A stretch of 64,000 nucleotides of DNA from CAWJPY01 sp963844865. Lineage in GTDB: Bacteria; Acidobacteriota; Thermoanaerobaculia; Thermoanaerobaculales; Sulfomarinibacteraceae. The stretch is from contig CAWJPY010000001.1 of NCBI GenBank assembly GCA_963844865.1, positions 248,001 to 312,000 of the forward strand, read 5' to 3'. Made by a program: the position numbers and the translations under genes. A model generated the notes under the pieces. That model did no database searches. It was not told the DNA's origin and saw only the letters and a program-made list of their open reading frames with translations. The stretch's first letter is position 1. The number at the start of each line of letters is the position of its first letter. Shown one piece after another: positions 6,904-16,015 of this stretch.

Positions 6904-8620
6904 CAGTCCTTCTCCACGGTCTGCGCCCGAGGGGTCGGCGACCGCATCTTCTCCCGCGCCCGGGCTTCCGCCCGTTCCAGGGCGGCGAACAACGAGGCGT
7001 CCATGCTCGGCGTGGGCTGGGCCTGCGCACCTGCGCACCCTGCGCGCCGGGCGACGGCGTCGGCTGCTGCTGCGGCTGCTGTTGCTGCTGCTTCTGTTGC
7101 TCCTTGTCCTGCTGCTGCTGCTCCTGCTGCTGCTGCTTGAGGAGGCGGAGGGCGAGCTCGTAGTTCCGCTTCACGTCCGGGGCGTCGCCGTCCGCCAGCA
7201 GGGCCCGCCGCAGCAGGTCAACAGCCTCCTCACCCTGACCCTGCACCAGGGCCGCGGTCCCCCCGTTGTAGGCGGCCGAGGGAACCCCTTGCTCCTGGGC
7301 CTGCCGCAGCAGGGGGGCCGCCACCTCGACCTTGCCCTGGGCCGCCAGGGCGGTCCCCAGGTCGTACAGGCGCTCCGGGTTCGAGGGCGTCAGCGACGCC
7401 GCCCCCGCGAAGTCGCGCGCCGCCCTGTCGGTCCTGCCCCGCCGCCACTCCCCGAGACCGCTCCGCGCCAGCCGCCGGCTGCCCCCCGGCAGCAGGCGCT
7501 GCCACCACGACACATCCTGAGTCGGGATCGGCTGCGCTGACGTCTGTGCCACCTTCGCGGGCGCCGGCGAACGGGTCTGCGCCGAAGCGGGATGTGCCGG
7601 TGTGAACGCCAGCACGAGCACGGCCGCAGGGGCCAAGCGCCGCCACGGCGAGGACAGGAACCCGACGAGGAGCGCCGCCACCGCCGCCGCCAGAAAGACC
7701 GGGAACCGCTCCACCCGACGCACGGTCCGCGCCGACTCCTGCTGCCGCGTGCGCAGCCGATCCACCGCCGCGATGAGGTCGCGGACGGTGCGGTCACCGT
7801 CGAGCTCGAGGACCTCGCCGTCCACCGCCCCGGCGAGCCCGGCGAGGGTCTCGGGATGGGCGCGGGTGACCACCGGTTGGCCGTCACGGTCGCGCTTGTA
7901 GTGGACACTGCCGTCCTCGGAGGGCAGGGGGATCGGCCCGCCGCTTCCGGTGCCCACGGTGACTCCGAGCATGCCGACCCCCGCCTTCCGGAGCCGGTCG
8001 GCAGCCTCGGCCACCTGCCCCTGCAGGTTCTCGCCGTCCGTCATCAGCACCACCACCCGACCTTCCCCCTCGGACGGCAGGAGATCGACCGCGGCGTCCA
8101 CGGCCCGCTCGAGGTTGGACCCCGCCAGGGCGACCATCCGCGGTTGCACGCCGTCCAGGAAGCCCGCCACGGCGCTCAGGTCCCGGGTGAGCGGAACCAG
8201 GGGATAGGCTTCCCCGGCGAACACCACGACCCCCACGCGATTGCCCTCCAGCCCCGGCAGAGCCCTCCTGAGCAGCTCCAGCGCCGCCCCCAGTCGCGAG
8301 GGCGCCACGTCGGGAGAGAGCATGGAGTCCGACACGTCCACGGCCACGGCCAGGTCACGCGCCCGCACCTCCTCGGTGACCGGCAGCGCTCCCCACTGGG
8401 GGCGGGCGAGGGCCAGGACCAACAACGCTGCGGCCACGCACCATGCGCCCATGCGCACCAGACCGGTGGCCGGGGCGCCTCCCATGACCCGGTCCCAGAC
8501 CCCCGGGGAGGCCAGCCGCCGCTGCTGCCCCAGCCGGCGCCGGTGACGGAGGAGCACCGCCAGGAGGGCGAGGGCGGGCGCCGCCAGCAGCCACAGGGCT
8601 CGAGGCTCGGCGAAGCTCAC
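6900..8620 (-). CDS. BatB-BatC fusion: VWA domain plus TPR protein, frameshifted near the 3' end
   Basis: Two N-terminal membrane helices (about 9-24 and 57-72) flank a basic segment. A VWA domain follows (about 88-285) with an intact metal site Asp95-x-Ser97-x-Ser99 and T194-D195-G. Then come a helix at about 306-325, a second hydrophobic stretch, TPR-like repeats (about 375-490) and a Gln-rich tail. In the printed frame the protein runs past an exact 8-bp duplication (7024-7039) and on through batD to 6017, giving 867 residues of nonsense tail. Removing one copy restores PTPSMDASLFAALERAEAR and a typical BatC ending in KDW with stop at 6900, overlapping the batD GTG. The start overlaps batA by 4 bases. 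Confidence 0.85.
7024..7039. repeat. exact 8-bp direct duplication inside the BatB-BatC gene
   Basis: TGCGCACC occurs twice in a row (7024-7031 and 7032-7039; GGTGCGCA on the coding strand). Deleting either copy joins the GAQGAQ codons to AQPTPSMDASLF in frame. The duplication therefore fully accounts for the frameshift. It lies just downstream of the CAG-rich glutamine tract. Confidence 0.95.
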
Positions 8621-9612
8621 CAGGGCGTCCTCCCGGCGAAGCCCTCCACCATCACCCCTACCAGCACCAACGCCAACGCCGCCGCGGCCCAGGGTTCGAA
8701 GCGCTCCCTGTACCTCACCAGACGGGTGGAGGTGAACTCGGTCTTCTCGAGGGCGTCGATGCGATCGAAGACCTCTTCCAGGGCCTGGGCGTCGCGGGCC
8801 CGGAACGAGCTCCCCCCGCTGAGACGGGCGATCTCGGACAGGAGCTCGGGGTTGACGTCCACCTCCATGCGGGCGACCCGCCGCCGCACCGCACCGGTCC
8901 GGGGGTCGCGCTCCTGCACCGGGATCGGCACCCTGCCCCCACGACCCACCAGGACGGTGTACACCGTGATCTTCTGGTCCCGGGCCAGCTCGGCTGCGGT
9001 CACCGGATCCAGCTCACCGGCATTGTTGGAACCGTCGGTGACCAGCACGACCACCTTGGACCTGGCCTCGGAGCCGCGTAGCCGGTTCACCGCCGTCCCC
9101 AGGCCGAGGCCGATGGCTGTGCCATCGGGCAGGGTGTCGAGCTTCACCCTGTCCAGCAGCTCGAGGGCCACATCGTGGTCCAGGGTCAGGGGGCACAGCG
9201 TCACCGCCGCGCCGGCGAACACCACGACGCCGACACGGTCGTCGGGTCTCCTGGCGATGAACCGCCCGATGACCTCCTTGGCCACCTGGAGGCGATCCGA
9301 GGGCTGGAAGTCCAGGGCCGCCATGGAGCCGGAGATGTCGAGTGCGATCACGAGGTCCACGCCCTCCGCCCGCTCGAGCCGCCTGGACAGCACCTCCTGG
9401 GGTCGCGCCGCCGCCACCGCCAGGGGCAGGAACGCCGCCGCGACCAGCAGGCCGGCCAGCGCCGTGGCGGACGGCCGCCCCAGCCGCAGCGCGCCCGCAC
9501 CGGCGCCCGGGAAGGGGAAGCGCTGCCAGCGCCGCCGACCGAGCCAGAGCATGGCCGCGACCACGCCGAGGACGGTCAGCCAGAGGGCCGCCGGCGCGGC
9601 CATCCGCATCAC
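8617..9612 (-). CDS. BatA-like VWA membrane protein
   Basis: A 331-residue VWA protein of the MoxR-Bat module. Two N-terminal membrane helices (about 8-25 and 48-69) come before the VWA domain (about 84-290) and one C-terminal helix (about 307-325) follows it. The metal-ion-dependent adhesion site is complete as Asp92-I-Ser94-G-Ser96, with the downstream VTDGSNN loop. This topology places the VWA domain in the periplasm in known BatA models. Both ends overlap neighbours by 4 bases (9609-9612 and 8617-8620), indicating translational coupling. Its partners are presumably the next VWA protein and the MoxR ATPase. Confidence 0.92.
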   Translation of the reverse strand: MMRMAAPAALWLTVLGVVAAMLWLGRRRWQRFPFPGAGAGALRLGRPSATALAGLLVAAAFLPLAVAAARPQEVLSRRLERAEGVDLVIALDISGSMAALDFQPSDRLQVAKEVIGRFIARRPDDRVGVVVFAGAAVTLCPLTLDHDVALELLDRVKLDTLPDGTAIGLGLGTAVNRLRGSEARSKVVVLVTDGSNNAGELDPVTAAELARDQKITVYTVLVGRGGRVPIPVQERDPRTGAVRRRVARMEVDVNPELLSEIARLSGGSSFRARDAQALEEVFDRIDALEKTEFTSTRLVRYRERFEPWAAAALALVLVGVMVEGFAGRTPW

Positions 9613-10574
9613 GAGGCCTCCTCCAGCTCGGCCTCGGCGGCGGCGAGGTGCGCGTCGAGGGTGCGAGCGGCCGATCGGGCCGCGCCCAGGACCTCCGTCA
9701 GCTCACCGTCGGCGCACCCCAGGCGGGAGAAGCGGACGCCGTCCACCACGGTCATTACACGGTGCAGTGCGCGCTGGACCGTCTCCGGCCAGCGCTCCCG
9801 ACGCGCCAGGCCGCGCAGCTCGAAGGAGGTCATCTCGCACGCCGGCGCACCGCTCCGCCGCTCCAGGAAGCGGCGGAACGCAGCCGCCAGCCCATCGCAC
9901 CAGGGAGCCGTCGGCACCGCGCGAGCGAGCGCCGTCTCCAGCTCGGTCAGCCGCCCCTCCAGCTCGGCCAATGGCGGCAGCGGAGACGCGCCTCCCGCCT
10001 CCATCAGCCTGCGCCGGCGGCGTGTCCCCCACCAGACGCCGGCGGCGACGAGTGGCGTCGCGACCAGGGCCCACGGCAGGATCCACTCCCAGGGGAAACC
10101 GCGCGCGCCCAGGGGATCGCGCAACGGCGCGGGCTTGGCGTCCTCCTCGCCCGGGGGCAGCACCGACGCCACCGTGACCCTGGGCGGGGCCCCCAGCGCC
10201 ACCTGGACCGGATCGCCCGCAGGAGGCCGGGCCGTCACCCCCATGGCGGGGAGAGCCGACTCCCCCACCACCAGCGGCGCGAGCACCAGCTCCCACACCG
10301 GCGGCGAGGAGCCCGCCACCCCGTGCGGCGGCGCGACCACCGCCCACCTCTCGGATGCCTCGACGACCAGATCCCCCCACTGCCAGCCGTCGCCGCCGTG
10401 CACCGTCACCCGGACCGGAACGCGGTCACCGACGCTCACCGCGGACCCCGGCACGCTCGCCACGAGGGTCGCCGGCGACTCCTGCTCGGGGGCGGGCGCA
10501 GCCCCGCGGGCACCCACCGCCACGAGCCCGGCCGCCACGCTCAGCACCACGGGAATCGCTCTAGCGCCGTACAC
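9609..10574 (-). CDS. signal-peptide and single-helix membrane protein of the Bat operon (DUF4381/BatD-like)
   Basis: 321 residues. A signal peptide (IPVVLSVAAGLVAVGARGA) leads into an extracytoplasmic beta-rich domain of about 130 residues resembling one BatD repeat. One transmembrane helix (about 171-187, WILPWALVATPLVAAGVWW) follows, then a basic RRRRR stop-transfer and a cytoplasmic helical domain of about 130 residues. The same place in other MoxR operons is often held by a DUF4381 protein, and this layout is compatible, but I cannot confirm the family by eye. It overlaps the DUF58 gene by 14 bases and batA by 4. Confidence 0.65.
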   Translation of the reverse strand: MYGARAIPVVLSVAAGLVAVGARGAAPAPEQESPATLVASVPGSAVSVGDRVPVRVTVHGGDGWQWGDLVVEASERWAVVAPPHGVAGSSPPVWELVLAPLVVGESALPAMGVTARPPAGDPVQVALGAPPRVTVASVLPPGEEDAKPAPLRDPLGARGFPWEWILPWALVATPLVAAGVWWGTRRRRRLMEAGGASPLPPLAELEGRLTELETALARAVPTAPWCDGLAAAFRRFLERRSGAPACEMTSFELRGLARRERWPETVQRALHRVMTVVDGVRFSRLGCADGELTEVLGAARSAARTLDAHLAAAEAELEEAS

Positions 10575-11447
10575 GGCGTCGCTCCCTGGCCTGGAGCATG
10601 GTCCGCACCTCGCCCAGGTAATCGCTGTCGGTGCTCAGCTGAACCACGTCGATGCCTGGCGGCACCTCCTCGCCCGCGTCCGGAGAGCCGCCGTGCAGCG
10701 TCCCCCGTCGTCCGCCCTCCGCATCCACCACCGGCAGGGCCACACCCGGCAGCCCGTCGGTGATGAGGGGGTCGCGCACCCGCACCACCACCACCTCGTG
10801 CCGAGCCGCCAGCGCCACCAGCTCGCGTCGCGGCATGGGACAGACCTGGTCGGCCATGAGCACCACGACCCCGCGCCGGTGCAGCAGCCTGCCGGCTGCA
10901 CGCAACGCGTCGGCCGCGGCGGTGGCGTGCCCGGCCGGCACTGCACCCAGCACCTCCCGTACCACCCGCAACCCGTGCCGCCAGCCGAGACGCGGCGGGA
11001 TGACCGTGCGCACCTTCTCGTCGAACAGGATCGCTCCCACCCGGTCCCGGCGCGCGGCCGCCAGGGCGAAGAGGCTGGAGGCCTCGGCGATGAGATCGTG
11101 GACGGTCATCACCCCGGAACCGAATCGGGTGGAGGCCGACAGGTCGACGAGCAGCAGCACCGTGAGGTCCCTCTCCTCGCGGTAGCGTTTGACGTGTAGC
11201 TGACCGGTGCGGGCGGTCACGTTCCAGTCGATGGTGCGGATGTCGTCACCGCGGCGGTACTCGCGCACCTCCTCGAACTCCAGGCCGAGGCCCCGGAACG
11301 CGCTCTGGTAGTTCCCACTCAGACCGGACTCCATGGCCTGGCGGGCCCGGATCTCGAGCCTCCGCACCTGCGCGCGCAACCGATTGCCGGCATCCCGGAC
11401 TGGATCCACGGGCCGCGGACGGCCCAGGTAGGCGTCCAGCGAGGCGG

Positions 11448-11451
<4 letters not shown>
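10561..11451 (-). CDS. DUF58 protein (VWA-like, MoxR-associated)
   Basis: A 296-residue cytoplasmic protein of the MoxR module. The DUF58 signature is clear at about residues 56-90, with FEEVREYRRGDDIRTIDW followed by NVTARTG. It is followed by a VWA-like fold with LLLVDLSASTRFG, a DxSxS metal site at about 113-117. The rest alternates strands and helices as in a Rossmann fold. DUF58 proteins are thought to be substrates or adaptors of the MoxR ATPase, whose gene overlaps this one by 4 bases upstream. A later ATG (MESGLSGN) is possible, but the upstream start matches the overlap pattern. Confidence 0.93.
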
Positions 11452-12431
<980 letters not shown>

Positions 12432-12653
12432 GGCTTCTCCTTGGGGCCAGCTGGCCCACGCAGCCCTGTGGCAAGGATCATGCCTGCTCCAAACGCCCCG
12501 ATGCAGGCCGCCGCGACGTCGAATCGGCCCCCCGGCGCGTCAGAACGGCACGCCTCGTTGAGGTCAGAGTACACGCGCTCAAAGGCCAGCACGCGACGGC
12601 GCCCCTCCGACACACACTGCCCTGAAGACGACCGGCGGGATAGAATAGACGGG

Positions 12654-14591
12654 ATGCCGGAGCAACGCATCGGCCGTTATGAGATCGTGCGCGCTCTCGG
12701 TCGGGGGGCCATGGGCGTGGTGTACCTGGCGCGCGACCCCCTCATCGACCGCGAAGTGGCGCTCAAGACCTTGCGCGTCGACCTTGACGCCGAGTACACC
12801 GCAGAGTTCCGGGAACGCTTCCTGCGCGAGGCCCGCGCCGCCGGTCGTCTCAGCCACGCGGGCATCGTCACGATCCACGACGTGGGCGAGGACCCCGCCA
12901 CCGGACTGGTGTTCATCGCCATGGAGTACATCAAGGGGCGCGATCTCAAGCAGATGCTCGCAGAGGGACACCGCTTCCGCGCGTCGGAGGCGGCGCGCAT
13001 CGCCGCGGACGTGGCCGAGGCGCTGCACTACGCCCACTCCATGGGGGTGGTACATCGCGACATCAAGCCAGCCAACATCATCCTGACGGCCGACGGCAGC
13101 GCCAAGATCACCGACTTCGGAATCGCCCGTCTGGAGTCCAGCAATCTCACCGTCGAGGGCCAGTTCATCGGCACGCCGAACTTCATGTCCCCGGAGCAGA
13201 TCACCGGCCGCACGGTGGACGGGCGCTCGGACATCTTCTCCCTGGGAGTGGTGCTGTTCACCCTGCTCACCGGCGCGCGACCCTTCGCCGGCGAGACCAT
13301 GCACGAGGTCACCTTGAAGGTGGTCCAGGATCCCTGCCCGATCCCCTCCACCCTGGCCCCGCAGATTCCGCCGGCCTTCAACCCCGTGATCCTGAAGTGT
13401 CTCGAGAAGGAGCCGGACAAACGCTTTCAAAACGGCGCCGAGCTGGCCAGGGTCCTCGGCGCGCTGGCCCGCGCCCTCGTCGAGCGCGACGCCGGCGACC
13501 CGGCCCGCACCGGGGTGTTCCAGCCCGACCTGGAAACCCGATCGGATCTCCTCGACACCGAGGTCGGTCGACGCGAGGACGCGGGTCCGGTCCGACGCGA
13601 CTTCACGTCGCCGCGGCGGCCCGGCCAACGGACGATGCGGGAGGCCCTGTTCGAACGGCTGCGGGTGCCGGAGCCCCTCACCCGCGACGTGAACCCGACG
13701 TGGGTGCGGGCCATCGCCGGCGTGGCGGCGGGTCTGTGCTTCGGCTGGATCGTCCTGCTCGCCGCTCAGCGCGATGCCGGTCCTTTCTTCGCGCCATCGG
13801 ACGGCGCCGTTCGCAACCTCCACCTGGCGGCCCAGCGCGCGTTCGCGGCGCGCGGCCTGCTCGACGCCGGTCACCTCGACGACGCCGTCCGCACCGCGTC
13901 GCTGGCCCTCGATCAGGCGCCGTCGTCCCCTGCCATCCGCCGCACCCTCGGCCAGGCCAACCGCCGGCTGCGGCTCGAGCGGAGCAGCGCCGAGACGAGG
14001 CAACGTGTGGCCGACCTGGTGGAGGAGGGCCGCTCCGCCTATCGGCAAGGCCGCTACCGCGCCGCCGAGCAACATTTCCAGGCGGCCCTCGAGCTCGATC
14101 CCGACGACGAGCTGGCCACCAGCTACCTGGACCTCGCCCGGGAACGGCAGCGGCGCTCCCGCCCGGTCGCTTCCCGCGTCCAGACCGCCCCGCGCAGGGA
14201 CGCTGCCGTGCTTCCCCTGGTCGCCCCCACGCCGATGGCGGCGCCCACCCCGGGCACCAGCCGCGTCACGGTGTTCTTCAACTCGCCCATCACCACCGGC
14301 AACGTCACGGTCACCCGCAATGACGCCGTCCTGGCGGAGATCCCGTTCGACTTCACCGCCAAGGGCTTCCTCGGCATCAAGCGACACGGCACGGGGGTCG
14401 TGAAGCGCGTGCTCATGACCGCCTCCGGTCGGCAGACCATCGGCGTCCAGCTCCGTAATGCGGAGCGCGGGCTGACCGGGGCGGCGACCTTCGAGCGCAC
14501 CCTCGGAGCAGGCAGCGACTGGACCCTTCGGATCGACCTCCCCCGTCCCGGCGCCGAGCCCAGCTTCTACCTGGTCGAGACCAGACGCTGA
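12654..14591 (+). CDS. membrane Ser/Thr protein kinase with TPR-containing exterior domain
   Basis: A 645-residue Hanks-type kinase. The catalytic domain (about 8-265) has the glycine loop GRGAMG (16-21), Lys38, Glu59, HRDIKPAN (134-141), DFG (154-156) and GTPNFMSPEQ. A juxtamembrane linker of about 90 residues leads to one transmembrane helix (about 350-370, RAIAGVAAGLCFGWIVLLA). Outside are TPR-like helices (SLALDQAPSSPAIRRTLGQA, then ARAAEQHFQAALELDP) and a C-terminal beta-rich domain of about 110 residues. Upstream in-frame codons extend to 11844, but MPEQRIGRYEIV at 12654 is the normal kinase opening. It is divergent from the MoxR operon; a regulatory link is possible but not shown. Confidence 0.94.
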   Translation: MPEQRIGRYEIVRALGRGAMGVVYLARDPLIDREVALKTLRVDLDAEYTAEFRERFLREARAAGRLSHAGIVTIHDVGEDPATGLVFIAMEYIKGRDLKQMLAEGHRFRASEAARIAADVAEALHYAHSMGVVHRDIKPANIILTADGSAKITDFGIARLESSNLTVEGQFIGTPNFMSPEQITGRTVDGRSDIFSLGVVLFTLLTGARPFAGETMHEVTLKVVQDPCPIPSTLAPQIPPAFNPVILKCLEKEPDKRFQNGAELARVLGALARALVERDAGDPARTGVFQPDLETRSDLLDTEVGRREDAGPVRRDFTSPRRPGQRTMREALFERLRVPEPLTRDVNPTWVRAIAGVAAGLCFGWIVLLAAQRDAGPFFAPSDGAVRNLHLAAQRAFAARGLLDAGHLDDAVRTASLALDQAPSSPAIRRTLGQANRRLRLERSSAETRQRVADLVEEGRSAYRQGRYRAAEQHFQAALELDPDDELATSYLDLARERQRRSRPVASRVQTAPRRDAAVLPLVAPTPMAAPTPGTSRVTVFFNSPITTGNVTVTRNDAVLAEIPFDFTAKGFLGIKRHGTGVVKRVLMTASGRQTIGVQLRNAERGLTGAATFERTLGAGSDWTLRIDLPRPGAEPSFYLVETRR

Positions 14592-14603
14592 GGTGACAGC
14601 CCC

Positions 14604-15455
14604 GTGAGCCTGCGTCGCCTCGAGCTCGACACCGCCTGGGGCCCGCTGCTGCTGGCGGGAGGCTCCCGGGCCGGCGAGGGCACCCTGGTGCTCCTGCCCC
14701 AGCTCAAGCTGGCCCTCGATGCCGGTCGCCCCTGCCGCGCCCTGACGCCCATGACGACGACGGTGCTGAGCCACGGACACATGGACCACCTGGCCGGCCT
14801 GGGATACTGGGCCAGCCAGCGGCAGCTCCATTCCCTCGCACCGGCGAGGGTCCTCGCGCCGGCGGCGATCGCCCCTCGCATCCGGCGCCTGCTCGCGCTC
14901 TTCGCCGAGCTGGAGGGGGGGCAGCCCTACCCCGTCGAGGTGTTGGCTGTGGCAGCCGGTGACCGGCATCGGCTGCGCCGCGACATGGAGCTGGACTTCT
15001 TCGCCACCGAGCACTGGGTGCCGACCCTCGGCACCCGCCTCAGCTGGGTGAAGACCCACTTGCGGTCCGACCTGGCCGGCGAGCCCGAGGAGGAGATCCT
15101 GCGCCGCCGCAACGCCGGCGAGCCGGTCACCGAGGAGGCGCGGGTCCCGATTCTGGCCTACGGCGCCGACAGCGGCCCAGGGCTGCTGGAACGACCGCCG
15201 GAGGCCCTCCGGGCGGAGGTGCTGCTGCTCGAGTGCTCCTTCTTCCGAGCCTCCGACCGGGCCCGCGCCGCCCGCTACGGTCACCTCCACCTGGAGGACC
15301 TGCTGGCGGCGGCTCCCCGTCTCTCCTGCCGGCACCTGGTCCTGCTCCACCCCTCGCGCCGCCACCGGCTGCGGGAGGTGGAGGAGATCCTGGTCGAGCG
15401 CCTCGCGCCGCACCTGTCCTGCCGTCTCCACCACCTCTTTGTCGACTGGGAGTGA
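14604..15455 (+). CDS. metallo-beta-lactamase-fold hydrolase (RNase Z-like)
   Basis: A 283-residue protein with the metal-binding motif SHGHMDH (about residues 56-62) after strand-forming residues, the hallmark of the fold. Further likely ligands are the His in FFATEHWVPTLG (near 136) and the late HLEDLLA and VLLHPSRRH histidines. Related tRNA 3'-processing-like proteins start with the same short beta-hairpin over a bound substrate, but the specific substrate is not evident. It starts with GTG 12 bases after the kinase stop, so the two are probably co-transcribed. The region after it is filled with repeats before the convergent M16 gene. Confidence 0.78.
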   Translation: MSLRRLELDTAWGPLLLAGGSRAGEGTLVLLPQLKLALDAGRPCRALTPMTTTVLSHGHMDHLAGLGYWASQRQLHSLAPARVLAPAAIAPRIRRLLALFAELEGGQPYPVEVLAVAAGDRHRLRRDMELDFFATEHWVPTLGTRLSWVKTHLRSDLAGEPEEEILRRRNAGEPVTEEARVPILAYGADSGPGLLERPPEALRAEVLLLECSFFRASDRARAARYGHLHLEDLLAAAPRLSCRHLVLLHPSRRHRLREVEEILVERLAPHLSCRLHHLFVDWE

Positions 15456-15542
15456 CCCCTCCCGCGTCCGCCTCCACGCCTGCGTCCGCGTCCGATTCCG
15501 CGCCCGCCCACAGCCACGGCGACGGCGGCAGTGGACGGCGCC

Positions 15543-15582
15543 ATGGTCACTCCGGGTTGTTTCACTCGAAAGGTAGCCGATG
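15543..15582. repeat. second copy of a 40-bp dispersed element (related to 1819-1858)
   Basis: Starts ATGGTCACTCCGGGTTGTT and ends TAGCCGATGG. Aligned with 1819-1858 it differs at about 8 of 40 positions. Both copies are preceded by GGCG-rich sequence. No open reading frame or transposase is linked to either. Here it opens a 560-base repeat-filled gap between two convergent genes (15456-16015). Confidence 0.7.
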
Positions 15583-15621
15583 GACGCGGATCTCGCACGC
15601 GTCGGGTCCGCCAGAGTGGGA

Positions 15622-15803
15622 GCCAGGCACCGTTGAAGATGCGGCGCCTACCCTTCTCGGCTCGATCGTGACGGTGCCTGGCACCCTCTCTGGTGCTCGC
15701 GAAGCGAGTGCCTCTCGCGTATCCAACTCGCGGGACGGTGCCTGGCACCGGGTCTTGCGCTCAAAGACGGTGGTGCGCCGCTTCCCGAACGGTGCCTGGC
15801 ACC
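15622..15803. repeat. cluster of GGTGCCTGGCACC palindromes
   Basis: Three full palindromes GGTGCCTGGCACC occur at 15673-15685, 15737-15749 and 15791-15803. A half-copy in inverted orientation, GCCAGGCACCG, lies at 15622-15632. An additional stem, TGCTCGC-GAA-GCGAGTG, lies near 15692-15710. The spacing between palindromes is 64 and 54 bases. The same core recurs at 41436-41580. The position between convergent genes is typical of REP-like extragenic palindromes, which can act as bidirectional terminators or targets of REP-associated transposases. No such transposase gene is in the window. Confidence 0.9.
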
Positions 15804-15864
15804 GCCTCTCGCTCATCCGAAGTGCGGACCGGGCGCTGACGTGGTCGTGGCTCGCCGTCGCTGA

Positions 15865-15896
15865 CGCTGACTGCCGACGCTGACTGCCGACGCTGA
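15865..15896. repeat. short 13-bp direct repeat, two and a half units
   Basis: CGCTGACTGCCGA occurs at 15865-15877 and 15878-15890, followed by a partial CGCTGA. The period of 13 equals that of the array at 1663-1819, but the unit is different. It is noncoding. The remainder of the gap to 16015 shows nothing further. Confidence 0.8.
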
Positions 15897-16015
15897 ACGC
15901 GGTCGCTGGTCGTTGCCGCGGTCGCTGCCCACTGCCGCCGCGACTGCACTGGAAGAATGGAATCGATCCGGGACGAACCGCGTCGAGCCCGAGCGACATC
16001 GCTTTGGGAAGGGCG

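Noticed and set aside
6017..8620. 867-residue protein as printed for the BatB gene
   Set aside because: The last 320 or so residues lie out of frame over batD and are Arg/Gly-rich nonsense; one copy of the 8-bp duplication explains them.
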